Assembly (NCBI GenBank): GCA_029582265.1
Contig: CM055830.1
Coordinates: 25,823,619 to 25,887,618, forward strand
DNA: 64,000 nucleotides
Reading direction: 5' to 3'
Source of the DNA: Zoroaster sp. YZ-2022
Taxonomy: Eukaryota; Echinodermata; Asteroidea; Forcipulatida; Zoroasteridae
Shown: positions 1 to 12,059 of the stretch, piece by piece
Layout of the letters: the number at the start of each line of letters is the position of its first letter
Numbering within the stretch: position 1 is the stretch's first letter
Notes under the pieces: generated by a model
Told to the model about the DNA's origin: nothing
What the model saw: only the letters and a program-made list of their open reading frames with translations
Database searches by the model: none
Program-made: the position numbers and the translations under genes

Positions 1-847
1 GCTTTTTGACGTTCAAGATTGCGAACGTAATGGTCTTTCTTAGCTTTATGAATGGTAGCAGTAAGACGATTGCAGAATGTTGTATAATTATGCTCGTTGG
101 CATCTGCTGGATTGCGTAGAAAAGGCCTGAAAAGCCTGCTTTTGAAGAGAGAGAGATGAATAAGTGATTGACTGGGTTATCCAAGGTTGGTTTCTTCTGG
201 ATTTACCAATTGCTTTAACAATGTATGGAAAGTGAAAATTGTACCGAGCAAAGAAAATAGAAAGAAATGAATTCACAGGCAGAGTCGGCTTGGTCGGATT
301 TGTGGACCTTAGTCTAATAAATTCTAGCAATATCTTTATTACAATTCTGTAGAGAATTTGGGATTAATATCCCTGATTAAAAATTAAGTCTTCTGGAGAA
401 GCTTTGCATCCATACGGCAGGATAAAATAATAATCTTAAACAGAGGAAAATTATCGGAAATATTGGAGTAAAATCAAATCCAGCTGATAAATCAAGGCTG
501 GAATTGGTTCGTTTAATATCAATAAGACTAGTGTGGAAGAGTTTGGGGTGACGTTGGTAGGTTTGTCTTTTAAAGAGCGAAAACCGTAAGCAAAGATAGC
601 AATTACAAAGTTGTCAGTGGGATGATGCTAAGAACAATTGAGTAAGTTGAGGTTGAAATCACCCATTATGTAACACAGCTATCTCTCCCCTGTAACTACA
701 TTCAATCAAGAGTCAAGAGTAGACAATGATGTTACAAGCATGGTCACGCTGGATTTCAATGAGAATACAAAGTCGTTACATGAGAACGTGAGGTCGTCAC
801 ATAAGTGAAACTTCAATGAGTTGTTTACAAAAATGGCAACCCCTCCG
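1..847 (-). pseudogene. LINE endonuclease fragment (non-LTR retrotransposon), runs off window start
   Basis: The minus strand encodes pieces of an apurinic-type LINE endonuclease. GGVAIFVNNSLK lies near 847-810. MGDFNLNLLN, the GDFN motif of APE endonucleases, begins at 666. A PTNVTPNSST stretch follows, as in CR1/Jockey-like ORF2 proteins. Nearer the window start the frame reads SRRNQPWIT and then NRLTATIHKAKKDHYVRNL, typical of the linker before the reverse transcriptase. Several stops and frame changes separate these pieces, so it is dead. The 5' part of the element is not recognisable upstream of about 850, and the 3' part lies outside the window. The first half of the motif set recurs in the right arm at 62845-63027. 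The clade cannot be fixed from this fragment. Confidence 0.7.
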
Positions 848-3800
848 TCAGGTTACAATGAGTTCCCTTTTTACTTTAGTTAGTACCTCCAATGAAAAGT
901 TTTGAAAAAAAATTGGATGCCTACCTTTATAATTATGTTGAAAACCCTGTGTTGAAGGAGGAGATGGCGTCGCTTACTTTTTCAGCTCCTTTAACGAGAT
1001 AAATCATGAAAACAAAATGTGATGTGATGCAATCACCGTTTACATAAAGTTAAAGCAGACACACACAAAAATATTCAAACGAGAGTGTTGACATGCGCTA
1101 TCACTGTTATTATGCCTGTGCCGTCTTCGCAATTGATCCAGTAGCTGCTCATGTCTGTACTATGAGAATGTTTGGTATCAACCAATCAGAATTTAGTGAC
1201 ACACGAGTAGTTGTACGTTGGCGGCAAAGTTATTGCGTAATGCTCATTCTGTCACAGCTACTCAAACAGGCTGCAAGCTAACCCACACTTTTGTCGAAAA
1301 TGAGTTACATGTATGCAGCAACATCAATGCTAACCCACATAGCTACACTTATTTTTAAAAATGTAAAAATACTAAATTATACAGATAACAGTCGTTAGGT
1401 TTAAACAAACCTCCTTGAACTGTGCAGGGCGTTTACCTACCCTCCCATATTCAGTAACCATTCAGTGAACCACTTCCTCAACAAATAAAACGCTGTGTCC
1501 GTGGAGCCAAATCCCTTATAGAAATGTATACCCTCTTTATCCAAGGTGGTTAATGTGTTTGAGTGGCATTTTCCCTTTTAAGTCACTCCTTATTAATTTA
1601 ATAGTCATCTTATATCTTTCCACTTGACCGTTCCAGCAGGGCTGATAAGGGATTGTCTTGGTTTAAGCAATCTCTATAATAGATTGCACTCTGCCGTATA
1701 TAGCGAACTTGTAAAATGTGAGCCTTTGTATTTGTACATTTGTACAGGGACACCCGCTTTGATAAAGACTCCATCCAGTGCTGTATTAAACCATGCAGCA
1801 ATAGGTAAATATTAGTAGCACTGGATACTACAACTAGTCAACTACAGACTCAGAGGAAATAGTGTTAAGCCACACAATTCAAAATGGCGGCATCCATTCT
1901 CGCCAATGTGCTTTGAATGACCTAACATTTTAATCAGCCCTCATCAGTGAAGATGAGTCAACTAGTTCAACTACTAATAATGATTCAGTTGAGGATTCTG
2001 ATTCTGTATATCCATGAAATGTCCTACACTAGTGGTAGTCCATGAGACAGCTATTTTACTTGTTAGAAAAAAATATGAAAATTCCAAACAAATATGATAG
2101 ACTGGCTAAAACGGTAGCTTAGTCTCACATTTAAGCGATTTGTGGGGTACAAAATTTAAGTGCTAAGCCTCGTTCAATAAAACGATTGCTACCAGACGTA
2201 GCCTCAAAAGATCCCATGTTATAACACGCAGTACAAAAATTTAAGCTAAACAGCAAAATACAACTGTTGTAGCCTACATGTTATGTGTCAAAATAATGCA
2301 CCAACGAAATAATAATTAACACAGTCGTTGCCTATAAACTTCCATTTCCTTTGTTTTCACAAGTTTCACCTCTGTTAAAAAATATTTATGTTGGGTATGT
2401 GTTTTGGAACATAAAGCTAAAAATTTAGGGCCACCTTTCTTTGAGTGTATTGCATTACATTGACATCGAAACCATGTGTAACTAGATATGTTATGTGTTT
2501 GTCACGTGGACAAACACAGGGCTGTTTCAGGTTTTTTGTGGTAGTTTGGATGTGAACTGTGAATACAATAATGAAACCTGTTTGTTAAGGTAGCAAAGAC
2601 GGAAGGGATTGGGATGTTATTATTGGTTTTGTTATGAAACTGGAGATGCGGGAATTGGTGACATTTCTGTTGAATCCTTGAGTTCACATGTGCAGTGAAA
2701 TGTGAAGACGTCATGATGAGGTCGGCTGATTTTGTACCTATAACATTATTGTTATGCATTAACAAAGATATTTTGATTGCGGTTGAATGTGTAGTTTATT
2801 TAAGTACGTGTAGAAATAAACCTTTGTGGACATGTTATGTGGTTTGTGAGAATGTTATAATACATCGGTATGTATGTATAATACGTTGCTGTGCCTATGA
2901 ACATGGAAATATTTGAAGATAATAGTATTGAAATTGTAGGTGACGTCATGTGAGTGGTACGTGTGATGCGAGGATGGTGGTACTTGATATATTTGAAATC
3001 ACCTTGAGGTTTGATACTTAATTCAGTAGGCCATGAACTTTGTTTTTGTATTTGCGTCAATTCCCATTGGCTGTACTGCCATAATTACTGAAAAAAACAT
3101 TCATGTTGACTGGTAATGCACAGGCCTTAGAAAGCAGCCACTAGAGGGGGTTATACAATGTATCCATAAAGCTACAACAAGCACTTGCAGCATAAGTTAA
3201 ACATACTTAGGATTTTAAAAAGTGGTCCAGAACTACACACCGTGTCTGGATTACTGCTTTTACAGATGGTGAGTGTAGTTTCCAAATTTACAAATAAACG
3301 GTGAGCTTTTTAAATAGAAATTTATTAATTAATTATTTGTAATGGCCTGGAATTAACTGATATTAAAAGCTGATTTGTTTTAATGATAATTTATGTAAAA
3401 TATGACACGGATATTGAGATTATGACGAAAAGTTGTGTTGGCGACCTACGAAATGTTGTCACTTTTTCAGTGCATGTCTTTTGTACATATATACAAAACG
3501 CGCTATAAATGATGCCATGATGTCCTGATGACGTCACGAAAATTTCACTCTAGCAGAAGCATTTTTGCCATGTGACAAATACTTTGCAATTGTAATCATC
3601 TACGCAACTGCATTGATTTTTCAGATATGGGCTTCACAATGTGACTAATTAAATATTCATTAGGGTCATAGTTTGAAAACTAATTATGTCATCATGACGT
3701 AAAAGTTCGGCACACATCTTCAGTGGACGGTCAATGCAAGTGCCAATTTTGAAATTTATCGAAGTTGAAAAGTGCCGGTAAGAAAGAAAACGTGTACAAA

Positions 3801-4237
3801 TGCTATGGGCAACATGCTGAAAAAGAAAAAAATAGAAAAAACCGTAACGAAAACAAAGGCTGTTTCGGAAAACTTCCGAAACAGCCAATTACTGCTTTAG
3901 TCCACACGGTCTTCTTGCTCAAATTTCACTTTTCCCCGTGCAATCTGGAAGGACAATTATTTTCCAGTACAATTTTGTTGGAATGTGTCTATCTTTATCA
4001 GAAAAATATAGTAGACTTGAATAAGGGGTCGCTTCATGTTGAAACTGGAGCCTTTTCAATGACGTCATTGACGGAAATATCTCTTGTCTTAGTGCGGATG
4101 ATTTAATTTCGAGGATAAAAAGCTCACGACTAACCCCCCCCCCCCCTCCCTTTCCCACCCCGTCCAGAGATGTTGAAGGTGTTCCATTTATTACCACTTC
4201 CACACCCACCCCCTTAGATTATACCTTTGTTCCGGCC

Positions 4238-6293
4238 CACAGTGGGCCTGGGCGAAACCAAAGTGCGCCAAAAGGGGTCTTTTGTGTGTGTTCCAGATTT
4301 TATTTCTTTTACTATTTTATAAACAATTTAAAGGCAAATTAATATTGAATGAGTGTAGAACTGCCTTACAAAAAAAAATGGAATTTATTTTGATAAAAGC
4401 CGGTTGCTGGTAATAAATTTAAAATTGTCATTGTGGGCTTTTGACAGAAGCTATCGTCATGAAAATATAGTGCATGATCTATTTTTTTTTTTAAATAAGT
4501 CGATTGTAAATTAGCTGTTTGATTTCATCAGCAAAAACTGAGAAATTTGCTTTAAAAAATTATAAAATATAGCTTTTTTGTCCCGCCGATTCCTGCCTAA
4601 ATTCTGAATGTTCAAAAGTATTTTGACTTAATCATAAGTCCACTTTTCCTGATTTTTATGAAATAAATTTTCATTTTAATGAAAACATTTTAAATTTCAT
4701 AATTTATATTTCCCTGAAGCTAAACCTTTCGGCAACATTTTGACCAAAATTAGCTGCGACCACCTGCAACCTTTGTAGCTATTTTTTGTAAACCCCATCC
4801 CAACATTTTTGAACCTTTTTTCATAACTCGACTGTGAGCAGCGCGCGCCACACAGTGAAACTGACAGGACTTCATTATTCATGATAGTGGAAAGAAAGAC
4901 ATCTAAAAATTAATATTCAGTCAGTAAGCCCCTACTGATAAATACGCAAAACAAAAATGATCACAGGTCTACATGAAACTTATTGGTGTTAAATTGATCA
5001 TGGTATCAAACAGGGATGAAATATTTTGGTCTCATGTGGTATCAAATGAGTAAAATAGTGAAATAATGTCCAAAAATAATTGCTGTCCCTCCGGAAACAA
5101 AAACAAATCAACATAAGAATGAATACGAAACATCTGAATGTATTTTCATTATTTTCTCGGATAATGACACATAATAAACTAACATTACAATAAGTAAGCA
5201 CGGGCTCAGTGACAAACTTTAATGAGCTATATGACATCATCACTTATTTACATAAGCTAATTACAACGCGCGGTGGTTTGGGAAGTAATGAATATTCATT
5301 TAATGATCACGCAGGGAACCGGTGACCTCCTCGCGTCGATTAGCCAATCAGCATGCAGTACCGTGAAGATTGCACGCGGCGCACAACTGTGTCATTAGAA
5401 TGCAGTCGATCAACTTCGGTGGTCTGTGAATATTACATACATGTACATGTACATACAGTAACATTTTGTAAATTTCATTAAAACTTTGTTTGAATATTCA
5501 TTATGGTCTACAGCAACTAACTGTGCAGTTACTTTATGAATGAACTACATATGAGTGAACAGCAAATAGACCGCCCACTAATAGGCCACGTAGGGAGCGT
5601 CTTACCACCGCGAACACGTGTATTGTTAATGGTCGTGCGTGACGAGGTCAGTGCTGAAGTGCAAAAGTTGTCGTTTTGAATTCGATAGGTAGGCTACATA
5701 TGTACAAATTTTCCAAAAGCAGAAATATTGGGTTTCTACAGCAAGTAGACAAACTAAATTTGCATGGGGTACAGTTAATATGTCCAGTACCTGTTTCTTT
5801 TGGGAGCATGGGTTTCATAAAATAGAGGGTATAATGCATTTGGTCTATACTTGTCTGTGTGCGTAATGCAGTGCGTATTTCAACGCTGGTGTTTGTATGA
5901 GAGATGTCCGTTAACTTATTGTAATGAATCTTTTACAGGTTGGTTGTTTAATCTATATCTTGATTCAAAGAAAGTAAGAATACTTTTAGAAACATTTTTT
6001 TTACAAACATTACCAATAGTGTATAATGGATTTAAATCACAAACTTCCTCAAATTGTTTAACGATACTTTTATCCTTAAAATAATTTACAGCCGTATAAC
6101 ACATACACTCGATTAGTGTAATTTAAAACGAAGCGTGAATTATCCGCAGTCCAATCAGAAATCAGTATTTTGATGACGTCATAAATGTTTAAAAACACTT
6201 CCATTGACATACAGGTCCGAAAACATATCTGGGTGTAATATGCCATCAAAAATAATGGACAATTTAGTTTTGGTCACACCCTGGCCCACTGTG
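4238..6293. mobile_element. Non-autonomous DNA transposon with RSS-like termini (Transib/ProtoRAG-like), L copy
   Basis: Both ends are inward-facing CACAGTGGGCC. Each end is the heptamer CACAGTG, then exactly 12 bp, then an A-rich 9-mer: ACCAAAGTG on the left (4257-4265) and ACCAAAACT on the right (6266-6274, complement). About 20 of the first 24 terminal bases agree between the ends. The element is flanked by a perfect 5-bp direct repeat CGGCC at 4233-4237 and 6294-6298. The V(D)J signal consensus is CACAGTG, a 12 or 23 spacer, then ACAAAAACC; the right nonamer matches 7 of 9 and the left 5 of 9. Transib and ProtoRAG transposons make 5-bp GC-rich duplications. No ORF inside resembles a RAG1/Transib transposase, so it would need help in trans. 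A diverged satellite monomer sits inside at about 5945-6040. The superfamily assignment is inference. Confidence 0.6.
5188..5925. other. 738-bp segment present in L only
   Basis: The right arm joins the sequences flanking this block directly, with only an AA microhomology and no target duplication. A deletion in R by end joining therefore explains it better than an insertion in L. The block lies inside the RSS-like element. It contains short ACATGTACAT-type repeats and ATTCATT-rich DNA, but no ORF of note. Confidence 0.6.
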
Positions 6294-6455
6294 CGGCCCT
6301 GTTTCAATAAACCAAACATCAATTTTACACGTTATAAAAGAGTTTGTGTCTATTGGGAAGTTGGAATTTTCCAAACTTTAATAAAATGTAATATCTCAGA
6401 ATGAGTTGATTGTGGATTAGCACTATATTGCACCGACCCCTTCAGTTGATTCGCA

Positions 6456-6740
6456 TAGGCACAATTGCTTGCTATATTTGCAGTAAAGCTACTTGTAAAG
6501 TATGCCTACTTACCACATCATTCATGGCAACAAGATACAACACATCAGTCACTCAATCTCAGTACAGATGTATACGAATAATGTAGGAAATATCACTACA
6601 GTTTCAGACATCAAGCAGAAAGCTGGAGATAGATGTGTGCTTTACACCGTACGTGAATGGAATCTACACAGGAATTGCAGGATTTCGATAGCTGCATCTT
6701 TTTATAATGCAGCCATTTCGCAATGTCTTACTGTTTGAGA
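6456..6740 (+). other. ORF-bearing segment conserved between the two arms, function unknown
   Basis: The same frame can be read in L (plus strand) and in R (minus strand, 57724-58032). It includes SVQMYTNNVGNITTVSDIKQ, followed by KAGDRCVLY. In R it is open from an upstream ATATTTGCAG acceptor-like site. In L a one-base deletion in the CACTC/CACTCC stretch near 6552 breaks it. The few differences between arms change amino acids (for example T to I, N to S), which argues against strong protein constraint. It could be a decayed exon or a chance ORF. I do not recognise a domain. Confidence 0.25.
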
Positions 6741-7071
6741 TTTCCACTGAGTGTGATTGCAACATAGGGGTTTTTCCCACGTGTGAAATACGCGCCGGAG
6801 GGAAACATCAGGACATCACACATACAAACACTATAGCGTTCGGTTAATTATAATCATGAAGGTACACACCGCCCTAAAAGTGCAAAAAATGGGATTGATA
6901 GAATGATAGAGAATCATTTTTGGAAGGTTTTCTTCAAAAAACTAAATCCAGGTATCGTGTAATTACCGAGAAATTTCCAAAAAACAACAATAAGGTCAAA
7001 GGTCACGTGTACGCATTTTCAGAAGTCTACATGACCTTGAAACCTGTACGGCAATTGCGGATTGTATTTAG

Positions 7072-8325
7072 ACTGGTACCTCTGCATTGCACACCGTTGT
7101 GATTGTAACAAGAGGAACAAGGTTCCAGTCTGTACATTTTGTATCCGTTGTAAACACACGGTACGAACGATCACAGAATTCCAGGTGCACGTCGACGTCC
7201 AAGATGATCCAAAAAGTGATGACAATGCCTAGTAGGCTTGATAGACCTTGGATCAACCATGGAGAAAGGCACAGACTGAACAAACCGGTGCTTAGCAGCA
7301 TCTATCTGGACATACTGGATTCTGGGTGAGCATCTCAATCATGATCAATACTAACGTACATGATCTAGTACTAGTAGGAGTGTACATGATGAACACAATC
7401 ATGACAATGTCCCCTGGCAATTATGTGAAATTGCCCTAACCCCTGATTACATACTCATATATTTGACAGGAAAAATGTTGAAAGGGAAGCTTCAATTTTG
7501 GTTTAGATTTTCATATTCTCAAAATATTATCAAACATTTTTATTTGGTCGGATCTTGGGACACAGGCCTTATGACCAAATTAATTTGTCCGAAGTGCTTT
7601 TATCTTAGAGAGAGCTCTGAGAAAAAATAATTATGTAAAATATACAAGACGTTACCAGATATAACTTTGTGAAACACGAGGGGGAGCCCCTATTTTTAAT
7701 AAATTTTCACAGGTTTTATACTATTTTTCGTGAGATCTAATGTTAACGTTTTACAGGGTTGAAATTAATGTTCATTATCAAATACCAATGATGAACATTT
7801 CATTTAATTTTAATGGTTGTTTATTACAAAAAACTTAAGGTTTAGTATAATTTGTTATTATTTTTTGCTACATGCATAGCAGTACTGGCATTTCAGTCCA
7901 AGAGAAGGGGTCTATCTGATAACCACCTTTCCATTCTATATCAGTTAAACAATGTTTTACCTTATTTCCCAGTGATTGTTCATAATGTTGAATTTATTAA
8001 AATCTAAGCCCTTACTCCTCTTTTCAATCTTAAATCTTTTTCAGAAAGAGGACAGAAACATCTTGGTACTTCAGCTATGCAGAATTGATGCTGGGTGTGA
8101 TTCTCGACATAATGAAGCACCAGTCTTCGGTCAATGGAATTGGTAATTTGGAATCAAGCATAGGCCTGTGTCTGGGCCCTTACTTTTATTGCTTGTTTGC
8201 CCCTCCCCTCCCCTCCCCTCTCTAGTTCTTGGATTCTATAGTGCTGCAACGTTAGTCCAAAGAATTTTAGAGAACAAATGTGTTGGTTCATTACCAGTGG
8301 CAGTACATGCCATCACCAAGAACTT
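7072..8325 (+). CDS. Candidate spliced host gene fragment (exons 7072-7325, 8045-8142, 8226 to about 8325)
   Basis: Three open blocks join with consistent phase. Block one is open from 7072, ends in SIYLDILDSG and meets a GTGAGC donor at 7326 (phase 2). Block two starts after TTTTTCAG at 8044, reads SWYFSYAELMLGVILDIMKH and ends at a GTAATT donor (8143, phase 1). Block three follows a pyrimidine-rich CCCTCTCTAG acceptor (8225) and reads VLGFYSAATLVQRILENKC before a long G run at 8326. The last intron is only 83 bp. A second frame within 7072-7240 reads CIAHRCDCNKR and CTFCIRC, a cysteine pattern like the zinc ribbon inserted in RPA-type OB folds, but it does not splice onward cleanly. I do not recognise the family. 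The first exon's true start and the gene's 3' end are not visible. Confidence 0.3.
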
Positions 8326-9796
8326 GGGGGGGGGGGGGGCAGGCATTTTATTCCAAAATTACTGATTCCAATGACAGCCCCTGAATGTCACCTATTCTGA
8401 ACTGTTACTAAATCGTACATACAGAGCGTACATTTATTATGCAGATTGATTCCGTTTTCTTGTCAACAAAGGATCATGGTTGGGTTCATTTATACTGAAG
8501 TCATTTCACTTGTTACATGTGTAAGGCCATATACATTCATTATTAGGTTGTTTACAATAGGCAGGTCAGCAAAGTGGTTTTAATTGATTGTGGGGGGAGG
8601 AGGGAGTGGAACCACAAATGGACAGTTAAAATAAATATGTATTTCATTGTTTTATTAGCAATATACAAGCACCCATACAACTCTTTGATTATTTCAATGT
8701 CTAAACATGTACAAAAATGGCATCTGATATTTAGCTTATAATTCTATACATTGGAAGCAGCTACAGACATTTTGCCAAATATGTGTACAACCTTGAACAT
8801 GTAAATAGAAATTTAGAATTTGTTTTCAAATGATGTTTAATTATTTGCAGTATAGGTGAAAACAAAGACAATTTATAAGCATGTCACAATAAGGAGATGC
8901 TTGATTACAGTGTTACTATCATTGTCAATTTATCATATTTTTGTTCATTATAAACTTGAGTTGAAAGTGAAGTATATTATAAATAAAGATCACTCTCAGT
9001 ATATAAACATGCAGGCCATCAATTAAATTTATTTTTGTACAAGACTTAATACCAAGATAAAATACCAATGTTGGCTTTATTTAAATCTGAATTTAAAGGT
9101 TTTTACATAAACAAAATGAAAAGGCTAAGCAATTATCAGATTTGATCAAGTGGATTTTGTTTGAATTGTCAATTGGCTAATTACACTTGTGGCCTTTTGG
9201 GAATTATTTACTTTTTGACAACTCTTCTGCTGAGGGCAGGGGAAGAGGGAAAGCATGAATGCAAACTTTCTTGCAACGTTATCATGTAGTAGTTATAAGC
9301 TTGTTTTCTAATGAAAGGTTAATTAGCTGATATCCATACAAGCTTTGAAAACTGCAGACATTAGCTATTTCAGTAGACTCTGTGGTACATGAACATGGAT
9401 GAAATGCACAATTATTAGCAAACTTTCATGTTCCATGTAGCGAAAATTATTTTCAACCTGGAAATCGAAATATCAGGAGTGTAAAGACTCGTCTCTCACA
9501 GGGTAACTTTTCCTTGGTAAAGTTGGAAATACAAAGAAAGGGGAAAGGTTTATATGCTCCTCCATGATTCAGTGTCTTCAGTAACCCCAGCACCCCCCCC
9601 CCCCCCCCACCCAGTCAATTTAACCCCAACTTCATGTCCTTTGATCCACGTTTAATCCAGTTACTACCATAAATCAACCATGTGAATCTTCAAAATCTCA
9701 ACATTTTCAAGGTAGTACATAATACTAATAGAGTAATTTGTTTGGGGGGGGGGGGTTGAGGGCTGTCAGTTGCCTTGAAACATTTTTATGTTATAC

Positions 9797-11301
9797 CTGC
9801 AATTTTTGAGGGTCTTGAAAGTACGACATGTCCTCTATACTTCCTAGAAACTTTTGATTGGATGGCACCCGTAACAAACCTGAAGTTGATATAGTAGGTA
9901 ATCTTGAGAAAACTCTTATTCAGTGGAATGTCTCCTAGTAAGTGGGATGTTGTAGGCTTCCGTTTACTGACCCCCATTCACATACGTAGGTGACATGATG
10001 AACTGAGCATTTGTCTCTGTCTCCATCTCACTCCATTTCATCTATGGAACAAACATGTATATAATCTTACAAAAGAAATATTATATTGAACTGATTACTC
10101 TAGCAGTTGAGAAATGAAACTGACCACAAAGACATGATAACACAATAGCCAGCCATGAATAACACATGTAAAGCTACTTTGACAAATAGTGCTACAGTAC
10201 ACTTATCATTCACACACACACTTCAAATTATAACCAATGTTGTTCTTTCCCTTTAAGAGGACAATGGTCACGATCAACAGGGCATGGAATCGGAGTGCTA
10301 GTTTTAGGTTATCTCTGCGACTGAAAATAATATCCCACATGATAAGGTCATATTATCATTGCTGCTGCATAAATGAGCCAGTAAGTTTCAGTCACTGTGT
10401 TCACCTTAAACTAGGACACCAATTCCATGCCCTGTTGAAAGTCTGCTCTAATCGTGATATTGTCCCTTTAATATGGACAAGTTAACATTCAGCATGCACA
10501 ATGGGGAAAACCTGAATGCACAACTTAATTTTTTTCTAAATGAGAAATTGTTTCTGTAAATCTGATTTTGTTTGATAGAAACACAAATATTTACATCAAC
10601 TAAGTTTTCTATATATACACAAATATTATGGGATAAAAAACATATCTGAATCAATCCAAGATTTACTCTACCTTGGCAATGCTTTGTAGCTGTGAATAAT
10701 GAAAATGGAATCAGGCTGAACTCTACAAGGTGTTGATGCAAGTAAAAATACTGGCAGTGATGTTTTCTCATACCTATAAAACAAAACATAACAGTTAATG
10801 AAATAATGGTGGATATGATGGACATGGTGCATATTAAAAATCCATTTAAATATAACTCGTACTCGTACTCGTACTCGTACTTTAGGGGAATAATGGTACC
10901 TGATGCTATTTCCTCCAGTCCATGTTTGAATTTTCACCATGACCCCTTTTGACCATCTTCACCATAAAATACCTGGGCATTGATGGTGGAAATTACAACT
11001 AATTCACTGGAAATTGTTCTGCTTTCTAAACTATATCTCATAATTATCATGTCTGTATTGTAAAAATCATCACAATATCATTGGGCCTTGGCTACAGGAA
11101 CTATCACAAATAAAGTGATAGCTAACAGAAATTCATCATAAGAGTTCAGCATAGCCTACAGCCACACAAAATGCCCAACGAGTATTATATTATTAAACAA
11201 TATTTCTCTTTTATTACTCTTACCTGTCCAACAATAATCCTACAAATGCGACATTATTCATGGTATCATCATGGTCACCATCACGTTCAACAATCAAATC
11301 C
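9797..11301 (-). CDS. Candidate spliced host gene fragment (exons 11301-11224, 10956-10900, 10773-10672, 10041-9797)
   Basis: On the minus strand, three short exons splice in matching phase 2 throughout. 11301-11224 ends MNNVAFVGLLLDR before a CAG/GTAAGA donor. 10956-10900 reads WSKGVMVKIQTWTGGNSI before CAG/GTACC. 10773-10672 follows TTTGTTTTATAG, reads SLPVFLLASTPCRVQPDSIF then IIHSYKALPR, and ends AAG/GTAGAG. A fourth block (10041-9797) follows TTGTTCCATAG, begins MKWSEMETETNAQFIMSPTY and ends GCAG/GTATAA, but it needs a one-base change in a G5 run near 9973 and does not match the phase of the previous exon. Alternating hydrophobic strands suggest an OB-fold-like beta protein, which is inference. 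Upstream, an ORF to 11558 is separated by an in-frame TGA at 11316. I do not recognise the gene, and the R arm lacks it. Confidence 0.45.
10249..10472. mobile_element. Foldback MITE-like element, about 224 bp
   Basis: The ends are inverted copies of roughly 90 bp each. The left end starts CCCTTTAAGAGGACAATGGT, and the right end read on the minus strand starts AAAGGGACAATATCACGAT. Both then contain CAACAGGGCATGGAAT. No ORF is present. The superfamily is not assignable from the ends alone. Confidence 0.6.
10856..10880. repeat. Hexanucleotide microsatellite (ACTCGT)n
   Basis: Four uninterrupted copies of a CGTACT/ACTCGT hexamer lie just downstream, in the minus-strand sense, of a candidate exon donor. 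Confidence 0.85.
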
Positions 11302-12059
11302 CTGAGTGTTTGCCATCATTTGAGGTTGGCTGGCCCGTCAATGGTCGCCAGGCATGCGTCGTTTTGCCGTAGACGGTGAGCCTTTCTTCGCCCAGCCCGC
11401 TCGGTCGAAATTCTAGCGTTGATTTTAACGGATGGCCTTCCAAACTGAACAGTTTTTGTCACTTCTTTATTGGCGTTGATATGATGAAGGGGCTGTGACG
11501 ATGTTCCAAATAAATACGTTATTGTTGTTTCCAAAACTAAACTCGCTGGCAGTATCATAATTCAAAAATACCCGAAAAAGCACCAAAGTGGTCGAGACCC
11601 TGCTATACGCTTTCACGCAAAAAGTGTTCATATATTTATGGCCTAACCAGCGGGCTCACGCCTCGGGCGCTTTGCCGCGCTGGCGCCCATGGCTGTACTG
11701 GTACAGTCTTGGTTCGGTTCCCGGTGTATCGGGAAAGTGCCAAGACTTTCGTCTTTTTGTCGATTTTGACAATTTTCACTCATTGTTTCAAAATCATTTC
11801 ACTTTTGTCATGTATCAATGAACTATAAAAAATAATTATTCTTAAATTTGGTTCAGTAATAAACTTTTTAAACGTCTGAAAGTGCGACTATAACTTTTGT
11901 TTTCTGAACAAATTTTGGTTCAAGAAAGTCACATGACATTGTTTTTTGTACAATAACAGAAAAACGACGCATTTTTCAGGGGTACTTGTGTGGACAATTA
12001 TATTCTACTTTTGAAAGATCTTTCCAACCATGTATGTAAAACAATGAAATGTTGACGGG

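Noticed and set aside
2502..2765. ORF conserved between arms (R 61006-61218)
   Set aside because: The match only reflects the DNA duplication. The ORF is truncated differently in the two arms and shows no domain.
4134..4146. Long C or G runs here and at 8326, 9593, 9744 and 42431 as functional G-quadruplex elements
   Set aside because: Single homopolymer runs without the four-tract spacing. Their lengths are also unreliable in assemblies.
4852..4858. Additional CACAGTG heptamers (also near 10395, 24545 and 29075)
   Set aside because: A 7-mer is expected several times by chance in 64 kb on both strands. None has a paired inverted partner with a 5-bp duplication.
11640..11740. GC-rich tRNA-like segment with GGTTCGGTTCCCGG
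   Set aside because: A box B-like motif is present but no box A at suitable spacing, so it is not called as a SINE or tRNA.
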